Source of the DNA: Burkholderia sp. HI2500
GTDB taxonomy: Bacteria > Pseudomonadota > Gammaproteobacteria > Burkholderiales > Burkholderiaceae
NCBI RefSeq assembly: GCF_002223055.1
Contig: NZ_NKFL01000009.1
Span: 32,029 to 96,028, forward strand
DNA length: 64,000 nt
Reading direction: 5' to 3'
The first letter of the stretch is position 1; each line of letters begins with the position of its first letter. The position numbers were made by a program, and so were the translations under genes. A model generated the notes under the pieces. It saw only the letters and a list, made by a program, of their open reading frames with translations, did no database searches and had not been told where the DNA came from. This document shows positions 17,243 through 25,123 of this stretch, one piece after another.

Positions 17243-17279
17243 TATATGCGAGACATGACCGCCTCTCCAACTCCTGCGT

Positions 17280-18191
17280 TTACGCCGCCAGCTGGTGCTC
17301 GTAGTACGGGCGCTCGTGGTCGGCGAGGATTTCGCGCAGCTGCGCACGCCGGGATGGGTCAGGCGCGAGCCACGCATCGACGTTGGATGACTTGATCGGC
17401 ACGATGCAACGGTTGTGGCCGGCGGCCGCTACTTCGGGCGGCGGATCGTCGGTGATCGCCGCAAACGACCAGAGGTCGTCTGCGCCGGGGATCTCGGTGC
17501 GCGTCCACAAGCAGGCGAGCTGCATCGGCTGTGGCGGTGTCGGATCGAAACGCAGTACGACGTCCTTCCCGTCGCGGTCGACATGCTCGAAAAACGTGTC
17601 GGCGAGCACGATGCCGTGTGTGAAGCCAAATACCTTGCGCCAGGCCGTGGCGAGGCTCGAGATTTTGGCGTTGTAGGTTCCCGGCTTCTGTTTCTCGTCC
17701 GCCTCGGTCCAGCCCGGTATACGGCAGCGGTACCGCATCGGTACGACCAGCCGCTTGCCGTCGAGCTCGATCAGCACGGGCGCATACCAGCCGGGGAAGA
17801 TCCTCGAATCACGCTCCTGCAGGTCCTGCCGGCGAAGATCGTCGAGCCCACGCGTTGCCGCATCGATCTTGTCCGTGGCGATCCGGACGTCCTCGCTGGC
17901 CTTCTTCGTGACCTTCACGGCGAGTTTCTTCTCCGCGGCTGCAAGCCGCGTGCGCTGCTCGAACAGATCGGCCTCAAGCTTCCGGGTTCGCTGGTTTCGA
18001 TACGTGGCGATCGCTGTCGAGATTTCTTCGTCGACACCGGCGAACGCGGCGTCGACCGCTTTCGGGATCTTGATGTCGGCCCCGGATGCGCGCGCGAAGA
18101 AAATGCGCCTGAACGTTTCGATGTCCATGTCGGCGCCATAGCGCCGGACGTACTCCCGGTAGTTGGCTTGGATCTTGGCGGAATAACACAT
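17280..18191 (-). CDS. SRAP/HMCES-like abasic-site DNA-protein crosslink protein
   Basis: 303 residues. Starts MCYS, leaving Cys2 free after Met removal as in YedK/HMCES, where it forms a thiazolidine crosslink with abasic sites in single-stranded DNA. Other family positions seen: TYNAKISS (the Asn of the usual NARxE motif), GIVLADTFFEH (the Glu of GFYEW) and AAGHNRCIVPI (the His of HxRMP). A charged, coiled-coil-like insertion lies at ~60-120 (KLEADLFEQRTRLAAAEKKLAVK), absent from the short YedK type. Same strand and upstream of the imuA-imuB-dnaE2 unit, fitting a role in damaged DNA or in protecting single-stranded plasmid DNA at transfer. Confidence 0.85.
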   Translation of the reverse strand: MCYSAKIQANYREYVRRYGADMDIETFRRIFFARASGADIKIPKAVDAAFAGVDEEISTAIATYRNQRTRKLEADLFEQRTRLAAAEKKLAVKVTKKASEDVRIATDKIDAATRGLDDLRRQDLQERDSRIFPGWYAPVLIELDGKRLVVPMRYRCRIPGWTEADEKQKPGTYNAKISSLATAWRKVFGFTHGIVLADTFFEHVDRDGKDVVLRFDPTPPQPMQLACLWTRTEIPGADDLWSFAAITDDPPPEVAAAGHNRCIVPIKSSNVDAWLAPDPSRRAQLREILADHERPYYEHQLAA

Positions 18192-18554
18192 CGTCGTCCC
18201 CGGTGCGCATCGGCTCGCAGACAGGGTACCGCAAGTTTTAGCTAACGGAAGTGCGCGGGACGTAGTGCGGCCTGCATCTGGCCATCCCGACCTGCACGAT
18301 CTCTAGCGGGAGAGTTGCTGCGGCGATGACGTCTATCGAATCAACGCACGTGAAACTGCATGTATGCTGTTGGCGAGCCGCGACGGATTCACGGTTTGTT
18401 TGTCGGCGGTGGTTGAGGGCTGTTTCGCGATACGAAGCGGTAAAGAATCGCAAATCGATGTCGATATCATCGTGTAGGCCCTGGAGGGGTGCTATTTTGG
18501 CCGTGCACCTGGGCGTTCACGATGTCGGATAAGTTTCAACAACAATCACATCGT
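18192..18554. other. Intergenic region between SRAP and cupin genes
   Basis: 363 bp between divergent genes. No convincing small gene; weak ribosome-site-like GGAGGGG near 18484 precedes only a short in-frame extension of the cupin gene. It must contain promoters for both flanking genes, but no consensus pair or operator is evident. Base composition turns AT-rich towards the cupin gene. Confidence 0.4.
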
Positions 18555-19190
18555 ATGTTGACAATAAAAAATAGAATCTTTTGTAGAGGGTCGATGACAG
18601 TGATTGCTCAAGCCACTGTCGTTGCAACTTTTATCTCACTAAGTTTGATTTATGCTGGGGACGTCATGGCGGAAGATAGCAAGCACAGAATCGAAGAATC
18701 GAAGGAATTTTGGATAAAGAAGCTTGGTCTGGAGGCTCATCCCGAGGGCGGATATTATAGATACGTGTTCGGTTCTAATGTGGTTCGGAAAACGGCAAGC
18801 GGTGCTGAAAGGAAAGACTACAGCGGAATTTTCTTTATGGTGACACATGACAGTCCGTCCCATTTTCATCAGATGGTATCCGATGAAATATGGTATTACC
18901 ACGCCGGTGCCACGTTGACCATGCATGTTATTGACGAAGCCGGGAAATATCACACGACACGCATTGGTCCCAATCCGGATCGCGGCGAGGTACTATCCGC
19001 AGTGATGCATGGTGGGTGGATTTTTGGTGCATCGGTTGATTCGGGTGACTATACTCTGGTGAGTTGTGCGGTCGTGCCTGGCTTTGATGATTCTGATTAT
19101 AGAATACTAACTCAGTCTGAGTTATTGGGAAGATATCCGGAGTATCGAGATATAATCATGAAAATGGCGTATCAAAGTCTTCCAAAGTAA
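18555..19190 (+). CDS. Exported Cupin_5 (DUF985) domain protein
   Basis: Start at 18555 gives a 211-residue protein whose first ~36 residues form a signal peptide (MLTIKNRIFCRGS then a hydrophobic run ending VMA before EDSK); starts at 18489 and 18594 are possible, the latter having a GAGGG site but an uncharged N-region. The rest is a Cupin_5 domain: LEAHPEGGYYR, FFMVTHDSPSHFHQM, EIWYYHAGATLTMHVI and YTLVSCAVVPGFDDSDY. Cupin_5 proteins bind metal through His residues; most are cytoplasmic, so export is unusual. The gene is AT-rich (about 45% GC) next to a transporter gene of similar composition. Activity unknown. Confidence 0.75.
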   Translation: MLTIKNRIFCRGSMTVIAQATVVATFISLSLIYAGDVMAEDSKHRIEESKEFWIKKLGLEAHPEGGYYRYVFGSNVVRKTASGAERKDYSGIFFMVTHDSPSHFHQMVSDEIWYYHAGATLTMHVIDEAGKYHTTRIGPNPDRGEVLSAVMHGGWIFGASVDSGDYTLVSCAVVPGFDDSDYRILTQSELLGRYPEYRDIIMKMAYQSLPK

Positions 19191-19272
19191 CGCGCCAGAT
19201 TTTATGTTGAAGCATCGCTGATTTGTTGTTTGATTGTCGTTTGCGTGGATGAATTTTGGACCGGGGTCAATC

Positions 19273-20175
19273 ATGTCAATGGCGAACAGTATTCCAACCT
19301 GCCAGGTAGAGGCGATCTTCCCGAAAGATGGTGAGAAGCGCCTGTCGGTGGCAAGAGTCCGTGTGAATGACACGGGCGTATCGCTGAAGCTTCCGGTCGG
19401 CGAGCTGCTTGAAGCGGAATGGATTGAAAAATTTTCTGTAAACGATGTTGCACTACTTGCGACGGTGAATGCCAACGACGTGCGAATACAGAATATTACT
19501 GAGAGAAAGTCGCATTTTCCCTACGCAATTATATATCTCACTGCACTATTTAGCGTCATGTTGATAACCACCAATCTGATTGGTGACAGCATATCGACTA
19601 TAAGTTTGCCGTTCCTCCCGGGATACAGTGTGTTGTTTCCGACGGCCCTGGTAGTCTTTCCGCTAACATATTGCTTTGGGGCCTGCATAACGGAGACGTA
19701 TGGTTTTGTTGTAAGTCGACATGTTATATGGGGCTCTTTTTTGGTGAATGTTCTGGTTGTTGCGATTATTCTGTCTCTCGAAAAAGCAGGGTTGCTTGAG
19801 GGGAGCATTCTTGGAGTGTCGCAGCAGATGATGAGGGCGTTGGGTGCTTCGGCGGTTGGTTATTTTGCTGGCGAGCTCTCTAACTCTCTGATGGTGTCCA
19901 GGTTGAAGGTGGTGTTGAAGGGGCGGGCGCTGATTTTTCGCTTTATTGCGGCCAATGCTGTCGGTGCGGTTCTGGATAGCGTGCTTTTCGGGACTTTGCT
20001 GTTTTATGGAACGGTGTCGACGGATTTGCTAGTAAAAATTATTATCGCGCAAATTACGGTAAAAGTACTGTACGAAGTGATTTTCTCGGTGCTGTTTTCG
20101 CGAATCGTTGTTTGGATAAAGGCACGCGATGGTGTTGATTATTTCGATTATAAAGTCAGCTTCATTGGCAATTAG
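19273..20175 (+). CDS. VUT-family (queuosine-precursor-transporter-like) membrane protein with N-terminal extra domain
   Basis: 300 residues from ATG 19273 (GGGG upstream; 19279 is also possible). Residues ~1-75 form a soluble segment (VEAIFPKDGEKRLSVARVRV) not part of the VUT family. Then come about six membrane segments with VUT_1 features: ITTNLIGDS, TALVVFPLTYCFGACITETYG, a GYFAGELSNSLMVSRLK stretch and RFIAANAVGAVLDSVLFG. The family includes YhhQ, which imports queuosine precursors. The substrate here is unknown. AT-rich like the cupin gene before it, so both may have arrived together. The 3' end overlaps the convergent regulator gene by 4 bp. Confidence 0.75.
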   Translation: MSMANSIPTCQVEAIFPKDGEKRLSVARVRVNDTGVSLKLPVGELLEAEWIEKFSVNDVALLATVNANDVRIQNITERKSHFPYAIIYLTALFSVMLITTNLIGDSISTISLPFLPGYSVLFPTALVVFPLTYCFGACITETYGFVVSRHVIWGSFLVNVLVVAIILSLEKAGLLEGSILGVSQQMMRALGASAVGYFAGELSNSLMVSRLKVVLKGRALIFRFIAANAVGAVLDSVLFGTLLFYGTVSTDLLVKIIIAQITVKVLYEVIFSVLFSRIVVWIKARDGVDYFDYKVSFIGN

Positions 20176-20780
20176 CGGGAGATAATTATTTCAAGAACTT
20201 TGCCGACGACGTCCTGGTTCTTGATCTTTTGAGGGTGGCGCTTTGACGTTGATTCGATGTCGTAGCCGGTGAGCGTCTCCCCATCAGTTACCTTTACGAT
20301 GCGGTACGTATGCGGATCGATCTCGACTAAAGCCAAATCTCCGGAATCGAGCGACTCGTACTCTCCTACGACCAGGATAGAGTTGGGTGGCAGGGGTTCG
20401 GTGCGGCTCTTCGCCTCGAGGGCAACAGCGAAGCTGCTCGAATTTATGTTTGCCACTTTAATCCAGCGCTGATCATGTCGTGCGGCGGTTGCGGCCTGGC
20501 GAGCGTCACGAAGCTTGCTTTGCTCGTATACAGGCACGAATCCCTTGTTCTCCTCCTCGAAGAGCGTAGAGATCGGGACAGAAAAGAATCTAGCAATTGC
20601 CGAAATCGTGCTCAGCCTCGGATCGGTCGTCTCTCCTGACAGGAGGCGGCTTAGCGTCCCTTGATTCAGATTGATCGCGCGCGACAACTCCGCGTCGCTG
20701 ACGCCAGCCTCCTGCTGGAGGTGTTTGACCGAGGCCACAAAGGTGGCAGCTAAGCTCGCAAGATCTTCTTTTTTCTTCAC
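20172..20780 (-). CDS. XRE-family regulator with S24/LexA-like C-terminal domain
   Basis: 202 residues. Residues ~20-75 are an XRE helix-turn-helix (DAELSRAINLNQGTLSRLLSG). Residues ~105-200 have the layout of an S24 peptidase domain (LPPNSILVVGEYESLDSGDLALVEI), but the Ser-Met motif and catalytic Lys normally found before and after are not evident (INSSSFAVALEAKSR at the expected place), so self-cleavage is doubtful. It is divergent from the pilus-side genes, with a palindrome at 20922-20944 between them, suggesting that it represses its own promoter and perhaps the transfer region. Similar regulators control mobile elements. Confidence 0.8.
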   Translation of the reverse strand: MKKKEDLASLAATFVASVKHLQQEAGVSDAELSRAINLNQGTLSRLLSGETTDPRLSTISAIARFFSVPISTLFEEENKGFVPVYEQSKLRDARQAATAARHDQRWIKVANINSSSFAVALEAKSRTEPLPPNSILVVGEYESLDSGDLALVEIDPHTYRIVKVTDGETLTGYDIESTSKRHPQKIKNQDVVGKVLEIIISR

Positions 20781-20921
20781 GCGAAGGATCCGACCCTAAT
20801 TACTGTTCGACGAAGCACTTGAAAATTTTCAAGAGCCTGTTAGAGTTGGTGACGCCGTTCGGTCGTGGGGTGGTGGGGCATCGCTGTCACACTGGACGGA
20901 CATAGGTCTTCGGGGGAAGAC

Positions 20922-20944
20922 TTGCAAAATGTGTTGTTTTGCAA
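20922..20944. promoter_or_regulatory. Operator-like inverted repeat upstream of the XRE regulator
   Basis: TTGCAAAA (20922-20929), a 7-bp spacer, then TTTTGCAA (20937-20944), a perfect 8-bp inverted repeat. Further GCAATG/CATTGC elements follow at about 20964-20986. The cluster lies between the regulator start (20780) and the divergent small gene, the expected place for the regulator's binding sites. Confidence 0.55.
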
Positions 20945-21061
20945 TGCTGTTTGTGTTCTAATGCAATGCAATAGACCACGCATTGCTCGAAATTGAATCG
21001 AACCATCCGAATCGGGAGCTATCGTTTTACTATCCTCCAGTTGAGCACATTGGAGGGTGGG

Positions 21062-21325
21062 TTGAGCAAGATTACTGAGGCGGAATTTAGGGACGCTGCG
21101 AAGAACAATGCTATCAAACATGCGGCGGTGCTGCGCACGGATGAGGGCTATCTCTTCGTCGTCGAACTGTCTTGGAAAGAGGGCACGCACACACTGTATA
21201 CGTTTCGGAATGAGCCGAGAACGTGGGCAAGCCTGGATAGGATGATGAAGTATTTCGAGAAACATGAGCTGAACGTGAACGCGATCAGCTTGCAGTGGAA
21301 TCCCAAAGAAGTCAGGGGAAAGTAA
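21062..21325 (+). CDS. Small ParC-family-like plasmid protein
   Basis: 87 residues if started at TTG 21062, which has a strong GGAGG site five bases upstream; another TTG at 20993 has none. The sequence LSKITEAEFRDAAKNN, then VLRTDEGYLFVVELSW and a C-terminal pattern NEPRTWASLDRMMKYFEKHELNV resembles the small partition-associated ParC-type proteins of proteobacterial plasmids. No membrane segment. Function unknown; it sits directly downstream of the operator-like region, so the XRE regulator may control it. A strong stem-loop follows. Assignment is by general pattern only. Confidence 0.5.
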   Translation: MSKITEAEFRDAAKNNAIKHAAVLRTDEGYLFVVELSWKEGTHTLYTFRNEPRTWASLDRMMKYFEKHELNVNAISLQWNPKEVRGK

Positions 21326-21346
21326 AAGGCTGATAGAGATAGAGGC

Positions 21347-21381
21347 GGTTGGCATCAGTGCTACCAACACTGACGCCAACC
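21347..21381 (+). terminator. Long stem-loop after the ParC-like gene
   Basis: GGTTGGC and ATCAGTG pair with CACTGA and GCCAACC around a CTACCAA loop, giving a stem of about 13 bp with a small irregularity. It begins 22 bp after the stop codon at 21325. No T-tract follows, so it may be a processing or attenuation site rather than a true terminator. Confidence 0.5.
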
Positions 21382-21420
21382 TAGCCACAGGGGCGCTCGT
21401 GCGAGAACGTAGTGAGTTCT

Positions 21421-21454
21421 GAGCGAGGCCCAATAGGTTATCGAGCGAGGCCCA
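21421..21454 (+). repeat. 12-bp direct repeat just before the transglycosylase gene
   Basis: GAGCGAGGCCCA occurs at 21421-21432 and again at 21443-21454, 22 bp apart (two helical turns). The second copy supplies the GAGG ribosome-site sequence of the next gene. Possible regulator binding site for the pilus operon. Confidence 0.45.
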
Positions 21455-21457
21455 CCA

Positions 21458-22012
21458 ATGGCTGGCTGTATTGTATGCGATCTTGATCGCTCTCGGATAT
21501 TTCTTATATCCGTAGTTATCCTGAATTCGCTACTAATCGGAACGAATGCGCGTGCCGACTGTATCGACGATGCGGCCGCCTACCATCATGTCAATCCGGC
21601 GCTCGCGCACGCGATCGCGTCGGTCGAGTCGCGCTTTTCGCCTGTCGCGTACAACCGCAACGCGAACGGCAGCGAAGACATCGGTCTGATGCAAATCAAT
21701 TCCAGCTGGCTCCCGACGCTCTCGCGCTTCGGGATCTCGCGCGCTGCGCTGTTTGACGGCTGCGTAAACGCCTACGTCGGCACCTGGATCCTCTCGCAAA
21801 ACATTTCCCGCCTCGGTTTGACGTGGAACGCCGTTGGCGCGTACAACGCGGCGTCGCCACGCAAGCGCGTCCAGTATGCACGGCGCGTCTACTCGGAACT
21901 TTTCCGGTTCACTCCTGGCGTGGCGTCGCCGCAATCGGATCTCCCGGTAAGCGTTGCTCCGATAACTCTGAACAGCACTGCAGGTGGCCAGGCAGTGGCC
22001 GCGACGGAATAG
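21458..22012 (+). CDS. Lytic transglycosylase of the pilus locus (PilT/VirB1-type)
   Basis: 184 residues with a signal peptide (hydrophobic ~14-32, ending NARA before DCIDD). The SLT domain follows: HHVNPALAHAIASVESRFSP with the catalytic Glu, GSEDIGLMQINSSWLPTL, and VGAYNAASPRKRVQYARRVY. Such enzymes cut peptidoglycan to let pili or secretion channels pass. In IncI plasmids this role in the thin pilus belongs to PilT. It is the first gene of the pilus region. A second transglycosylase (36439) serves the T4SS. Cysteines 35 and ~107 may form a disulfide. Confidence 0.88.
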   Translation: MAGCIVCDLDRSRIFLISVVILNSLLIGTNARADCIDDAAAYHHVNPALAHAIASVESRFSPVAYNRNANGSEDIGLMQINSSWLPTLSRFGISRAALFDGCVNAYVGTWILSQNISRLGLTWNAVGAYNAASPRKRVQYARRVYSELFRFTPGVASPQSDLPVSVAPITLNSTAGGQAVAATE

Positions 22013-22191
22013 GGGCGCCCGATGAATTCGAACAATCAAGCGCACTTTTGCAAAACAGTAAGCACTACGAACGGCTTATGCCATCTGCATACTGCGGCAA
22101 CGATCAGCCTCCGACCTCTTACCAGCCGACGCGAGCCACCTCACTCGCGTCCCGTCAGCCCCACCCCCCTCGATGCCGGGCATGACGGCTT

Positions 22192-22227
22192 CGCCGGCCG
22201 CGTAGGCCCCGCTTCCGGCGCTTTTTT
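22192..22227 (+). terminator. Candidate terminator between transglycosylase and pilL genes
   Basis: CGCCGG (22192-22197) pairs with CCGGCG (22215-22220), enclosing a shorter GGCC/GGCC element, and is followed by six T. Weak stem but proper T-run, placed 180 bp after the transglycosylase stop and 68 bp before the next gene. Confidence 0.4.
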
Positions 22228-22294
22228 ATTCCTTGTGATTCCCGGGTTTTGGGCGATCGCCACTCGAGAACGTTATCCAGACCACGGAGGCCCG

Positions 22295-22879
22295 ATGAGA
22301 CGGCCACGAATTTTTAGCATGGCTCGTGCGGGTGGTCTTGCCGCACTCGTGATGATCGCTTTGTCCGGTTGCGCGACCAGTGGCGACGGCTCGACGGCGG
22401 ATTGGGCACCGGTTGCGCGTCAGACCACTGGGCGCTATCAGCGCGTGTGCACTCTTCCGCCGAGTGCAACGGCATCCGCCCAGGTAGCTGCGCAGCCGCG
22501 CGCATCGTCCGCTAGTTCGCTTGCTGCGGCCTTGGCGCCGAACGCGCCCGGCTTCGATCTGCGTGCGGACGACAAGACGTTGTCTATCTCGCTCGCGCGT
22601 TGGGCCAGCATGACCAGTGTGACGCTGCGCTGGATGACGGCGCTGCAGGTACCTGTGACCGCCGATAGCCACGTCGCAGGCGATCTGCCTGCCGCTATGA
22701 AGTCGATCTTGGCGGCGATCACCGAGGCAGGCTATCCCCTCACGATCCTGCAGGTTGCCGACGGCAAGACGTGGATCGTCACGGACGCGAACGATCTGAA
22801 CAGTAAGCCGCTGTTCGGAACTGCGGCGACGAACCTGGCACAGGTACCGAAGGGGGCGAGCGATGCGCAAGCACATTGA
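22295..22879 (+). CDS. pilL: TcpQ-domain lipoprotein, PilL-like
   Basis: 194 residues from ATG 22295 with GGAGG five bases upstream; the open frame extends further 5' to 22022 but without support. A lipoprotein signal peptide ends in LSGC (Cys ~27), so it is probably anchored in the outer membrane. The C-terminal half (SISLARWASMTSVTLRWM, then VAGDLPAAMKSILAAITEAG) resembles the TcpQ domain, which in toxin-coregulated and IncI thin pili stabilises the secretin. It overlaps the next gene by 17 bp; both carry TcpQ-like domains. Gene name is by analogy with IncI PilL. Confidence 0.7.
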   Translation: MRRPRIFSMARAGGLAALVMIALSGCATSGDGSTADWAPVARQTTGRYQRVCTLPPSATASAQVAAQPRASSASSLAAALAPNAPGFDLRADDKTLSISLARWASMTSVTLRWMTALQVPVTADSHVAGDLPAAMKSILAAITEAGYPLTILQVADGKTWIVTDANDLNSKPLFGTAATNLAQVPKGASDAQAH

Positions 22880-23465
22880 GTGGCCGCTGCGCGGCGCGCT
22901 CGCGATCAACATTGCGCTGGCGGCTGTTGCGCCTGCGCACGCGGCCGACCAGGTGGCAACGTCCAGCGCGCCGGCAATACACCTCGCGCCTTACCTTCCT
23001 CGCTACACCCCCCCGGCAGCGCCGACGCCGGTCGTTGTCGCGCCGGCAGCCTCCACTGGAACCTCATCGTCGTCGGGAGGGGTTCCACCGCTGTCGTCCG
23101 ATTCGCTCGTTGCGCTTGCCGGACAGAACTCGGCGAGCAATGTCGCGCCCGCCGCTTCATTGTCGCCGTCCGAAACTGTGGTGGCAGCGCCTGTTACCGA
23201 TGCGCCGTCGAAACCGATGCACCACCTGACCGGAGGAGTGTCGCTCGAGTCTCAGCTGCGTGAGTGGGCGAAGTCGGACGGATGGACGCTGTCCTGGAAC
23301 GTGGGCCCCGACTGGATCGTGCCGAACGACACGGATTACGTCGGTGATTTTCCGGAGGCCGCGACGAAGGTCATCCAGGATTTGGCTGCCAACGGCGCAG
23401 ATGTTCGCGGTGATGGCTATCCCGATAACCGGACATTCGTTGTCCATGAGGCGGGGAACGACTAA
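22863..23465 (+). CDS. Second TcpQ-domain periplasmic protein
   Basis: 200 residues, signal peptide (RGALAINIALAAVAPAHA, cleavage near residue 27), a long Pro/Ala/Ser-rich linker (~30-120) and a C-terminal TcpQ-like domain with SLESQLREWAKSDGWTLSW, then VGDFPEAATKVIQDLAANG and NRTFVVHEAG. Paralogous in architecture to the preceding PilL-like lipoprotein. Likely forms part of the outer-membrane complex with the secretin directly downstream, whose start follows the stop by one base. Two TcpQ proteins in a row suggests the usual PilL function is split. Confidence 0.75.
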   Translation: MRKHIEWPLRGALAINIALAAVAPAHAADQVATSSAPAIHLAPYLPRYTPPAAPTPVVVAPAASTGTSSSSGGVPPLSSDSLVALAGQNSASNVAPAASLSPSETVVAAPVTDAPSKPMHHLTGGVSLESQLREWAKSDGWTLSWNVGPDWIVPNDTDYVGDFPEAATKVIQDLAANGADVRGDGYPDNRTFVVHEAGND

Positions 23466-25115
23466 ATGCGTGCTTCCTTTCTGTCACCCGCGCTTGCGCT
23501 CGTACCGGCCGTCGCTTTGACGCTCACCGCGTGCGCGATTCGCGACATTCGCAACGAGCAGCAAGTTGCGACCGACCAGACTCGCGCGCAGATTGCGCAA
23601 GCTCCGACGAGTCGCCCCGTCGTCAAGATGCATAAAGGGGCGTGGCTGATGGGCGAACAGATCGTCGCCGGAAAGCCGCAGCCGGCGATCTACGACAAGC
23701 CGGTGTCCTATACGTATCCGGCTGGGTCGCTGACGGAGGTTGCTCAGTGGATCACGCGCATGACGGGCGTGCGCACTGAAATCGATTCGTCCGTCACGAG
23801 CTCGACGCCGATGCAGGCGTCGTTCTCGGCACCTGCAGGCGGGGCGATGTCGTCGCCTCTGCCGCCCGGCGTGCCGGGCATCCCGCTCGGCCAGCCGACT
23901 ATTCCGGCCGCGGCCGGATCGACGAACCTCGATTCGGCGCGCGTACTCACCTACAAGGGCACGTTCAAGGGATTTCTCGATCAGCAACAAGCACGCTTTG
24001 GCGTTTGGCATCGCTATCGCGACGGCGTGATCACGTTCTTCAAGCGCGAAACACGTGTGTTCCCGTTGCCGGCGCTCTCTGAAACGTCCGGCATGGAAAG
24101 TTCGATCACGACCAGCTCGAACTCGGCGAACGGCGCAAGCGGATCAAGCGGTGGCGGCAGTTCGAGCGGCACATCGGGCGGAAATTCCCAACTCTCGACG
24201 CTGAAGGTCACGATCGCGCCGTGGAAGCAATTGCAGACGACCGCCTCGGCGATCGCTGGCAACGGTGCTACGGTCACGGCCGATCCTGACCTCGGGGTGT
24301 TGGTTGTGACGGGTACGCCCGCACAATGCGACGCCGTCGATGGCTGGATGAAATCGCTGACCGCGATGTACAGCAAGACGATCGCGGTGGACATCCACCT
24401 GTATTCGGTACAGACGGACCACGACGAGAATTATGGCCTGGATCTCGCGCTCGGCTACAAGAGCGCGACCGGCCATACGTCGGTCGGAATCACGGGCGCG
24501 CCGGTACCGTCGATCAGCGGAGGTGGTTCCGGCATGAGTTTCGGTGCGAGCATCCTGACCGGGCCGTTTTCGGGTACCAAGGGCGCGGTCAAGGCGCTGT
24601 CGAGCCTCGGCAACGTCACCACGCTGCTGTCGAACGCGGGCGTCACGCAAAACGGGAAGAAGGTCACCCTGCAGGATGGCGAACAGATCCCGTATCTGCC
24701 GCAGACACAGAGCACGTTGGCAGCTAACGTCGGGTCATCGTCGTCGGCAACTGGACAATTTCAGCCGGTCGGCTTCACCGGCCAGTTCTTGCCCAAGCTC
24801 GTCAACGGCACGATCGTGATGGATTTTTCGCTCACGTTAAGTCGCCTGATCGAGATGGTGTCGCTGCCTGCGGGTTGCAACTCGAACAGCACGCAGTCGT
24901 GCCTGCAGATGCCGCATCTTAAGAATTACGACCTGCAGCAGATCGTGCCGCTGAAACCCGGCGAATCGCTTGTGCTGGTCGGCATGCAACGGTCGGACAA
25001 CAGCACGCAGGACAACGGCGTGGGTTCCCCTTTCAATCCCATCCTGGGCGGCGGTGTCGACGCGCGCCAGCAGCGCACGCTGCTCGCGATCGTGATCACT
25101 GCACGACTGCTGTGA
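23466..25115 (+). CDS. pilN: PilN-type type IVb pilus secretin (outer-membrane lipoprotein)
   Basis: 549 residues. Lipobox LTAC near residue 19 anchors it in the outer membrane. Periplasmic N-domains (to ~330) include a Ser/Gly-rich linker (~205-235). The C-terminal secretin domain (~340-545) contains VTLQDGEQIPYLPQTQSTL, GFTGQFLPKLVNGTIVMDFSLTLS and the final VLVGMQRSDNSTQDNGVGSP stretch. PilN forms the multimeric channel through which the thin pilus leaves. Full length for the IncI PilN family. Located between the TcpQ proteins and PilP, in the canonical order. Confidence 0.92.
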   Translation: MRASFLSPALALVPAVALTLTACAIRDIRNEQQVATDQTRAQIAQAPTSRPVVKMHKGAWLMGEQIVAGKPQPAIYDKPVSYTYPAGSLTEVAQWITRMTGVRTEIDSSVTSSTPMQASFSAPAGGAMSSPLPPGVPGIPLGQPTIPAAAGSTNLDSARVLTYKGTFKGFLDQQQARFGVWHRYRDGVITFFKRETRVFPLPALSETSGMESSITTSSNSANGASGSSGGGSSSGTSGGNSQLSTLKVTIAPWKQLQTTASAIAGNGATVTADPDLGVLVVTGTPAQCDAVDGWMKSLTAMYSKTIAVDIHLYSVQTDHDENYGLDLALGYKSATGHTSVGITGAPVPSISGGGSGMSFGASILTGPFSGTKGAVKALSSLGNVTTLLSNAGVTQNGKKVTLQDGEQIPYLPQTQSTLAANVGSSSSATGQFQPVGFTGQFLPKLVNGTIVMDFSLTLSRLIEMVSLPAGCNSNSTQSCLQMPHLKNYDLQQIVPLKPGESLVLVGMQRSDNSTQDNGVGSPFNPILGGGVDARQQRTLLAIVITARLL

Positions 25116-25123
25116 GGCCGCGC

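Noticed and set aside
22022..22294. 5' extension of the PilL-like gene
   Set aside because: Contains a terminator-like hairpin and no ribosome site; the lipoprotein signal peptide begins at 22295.
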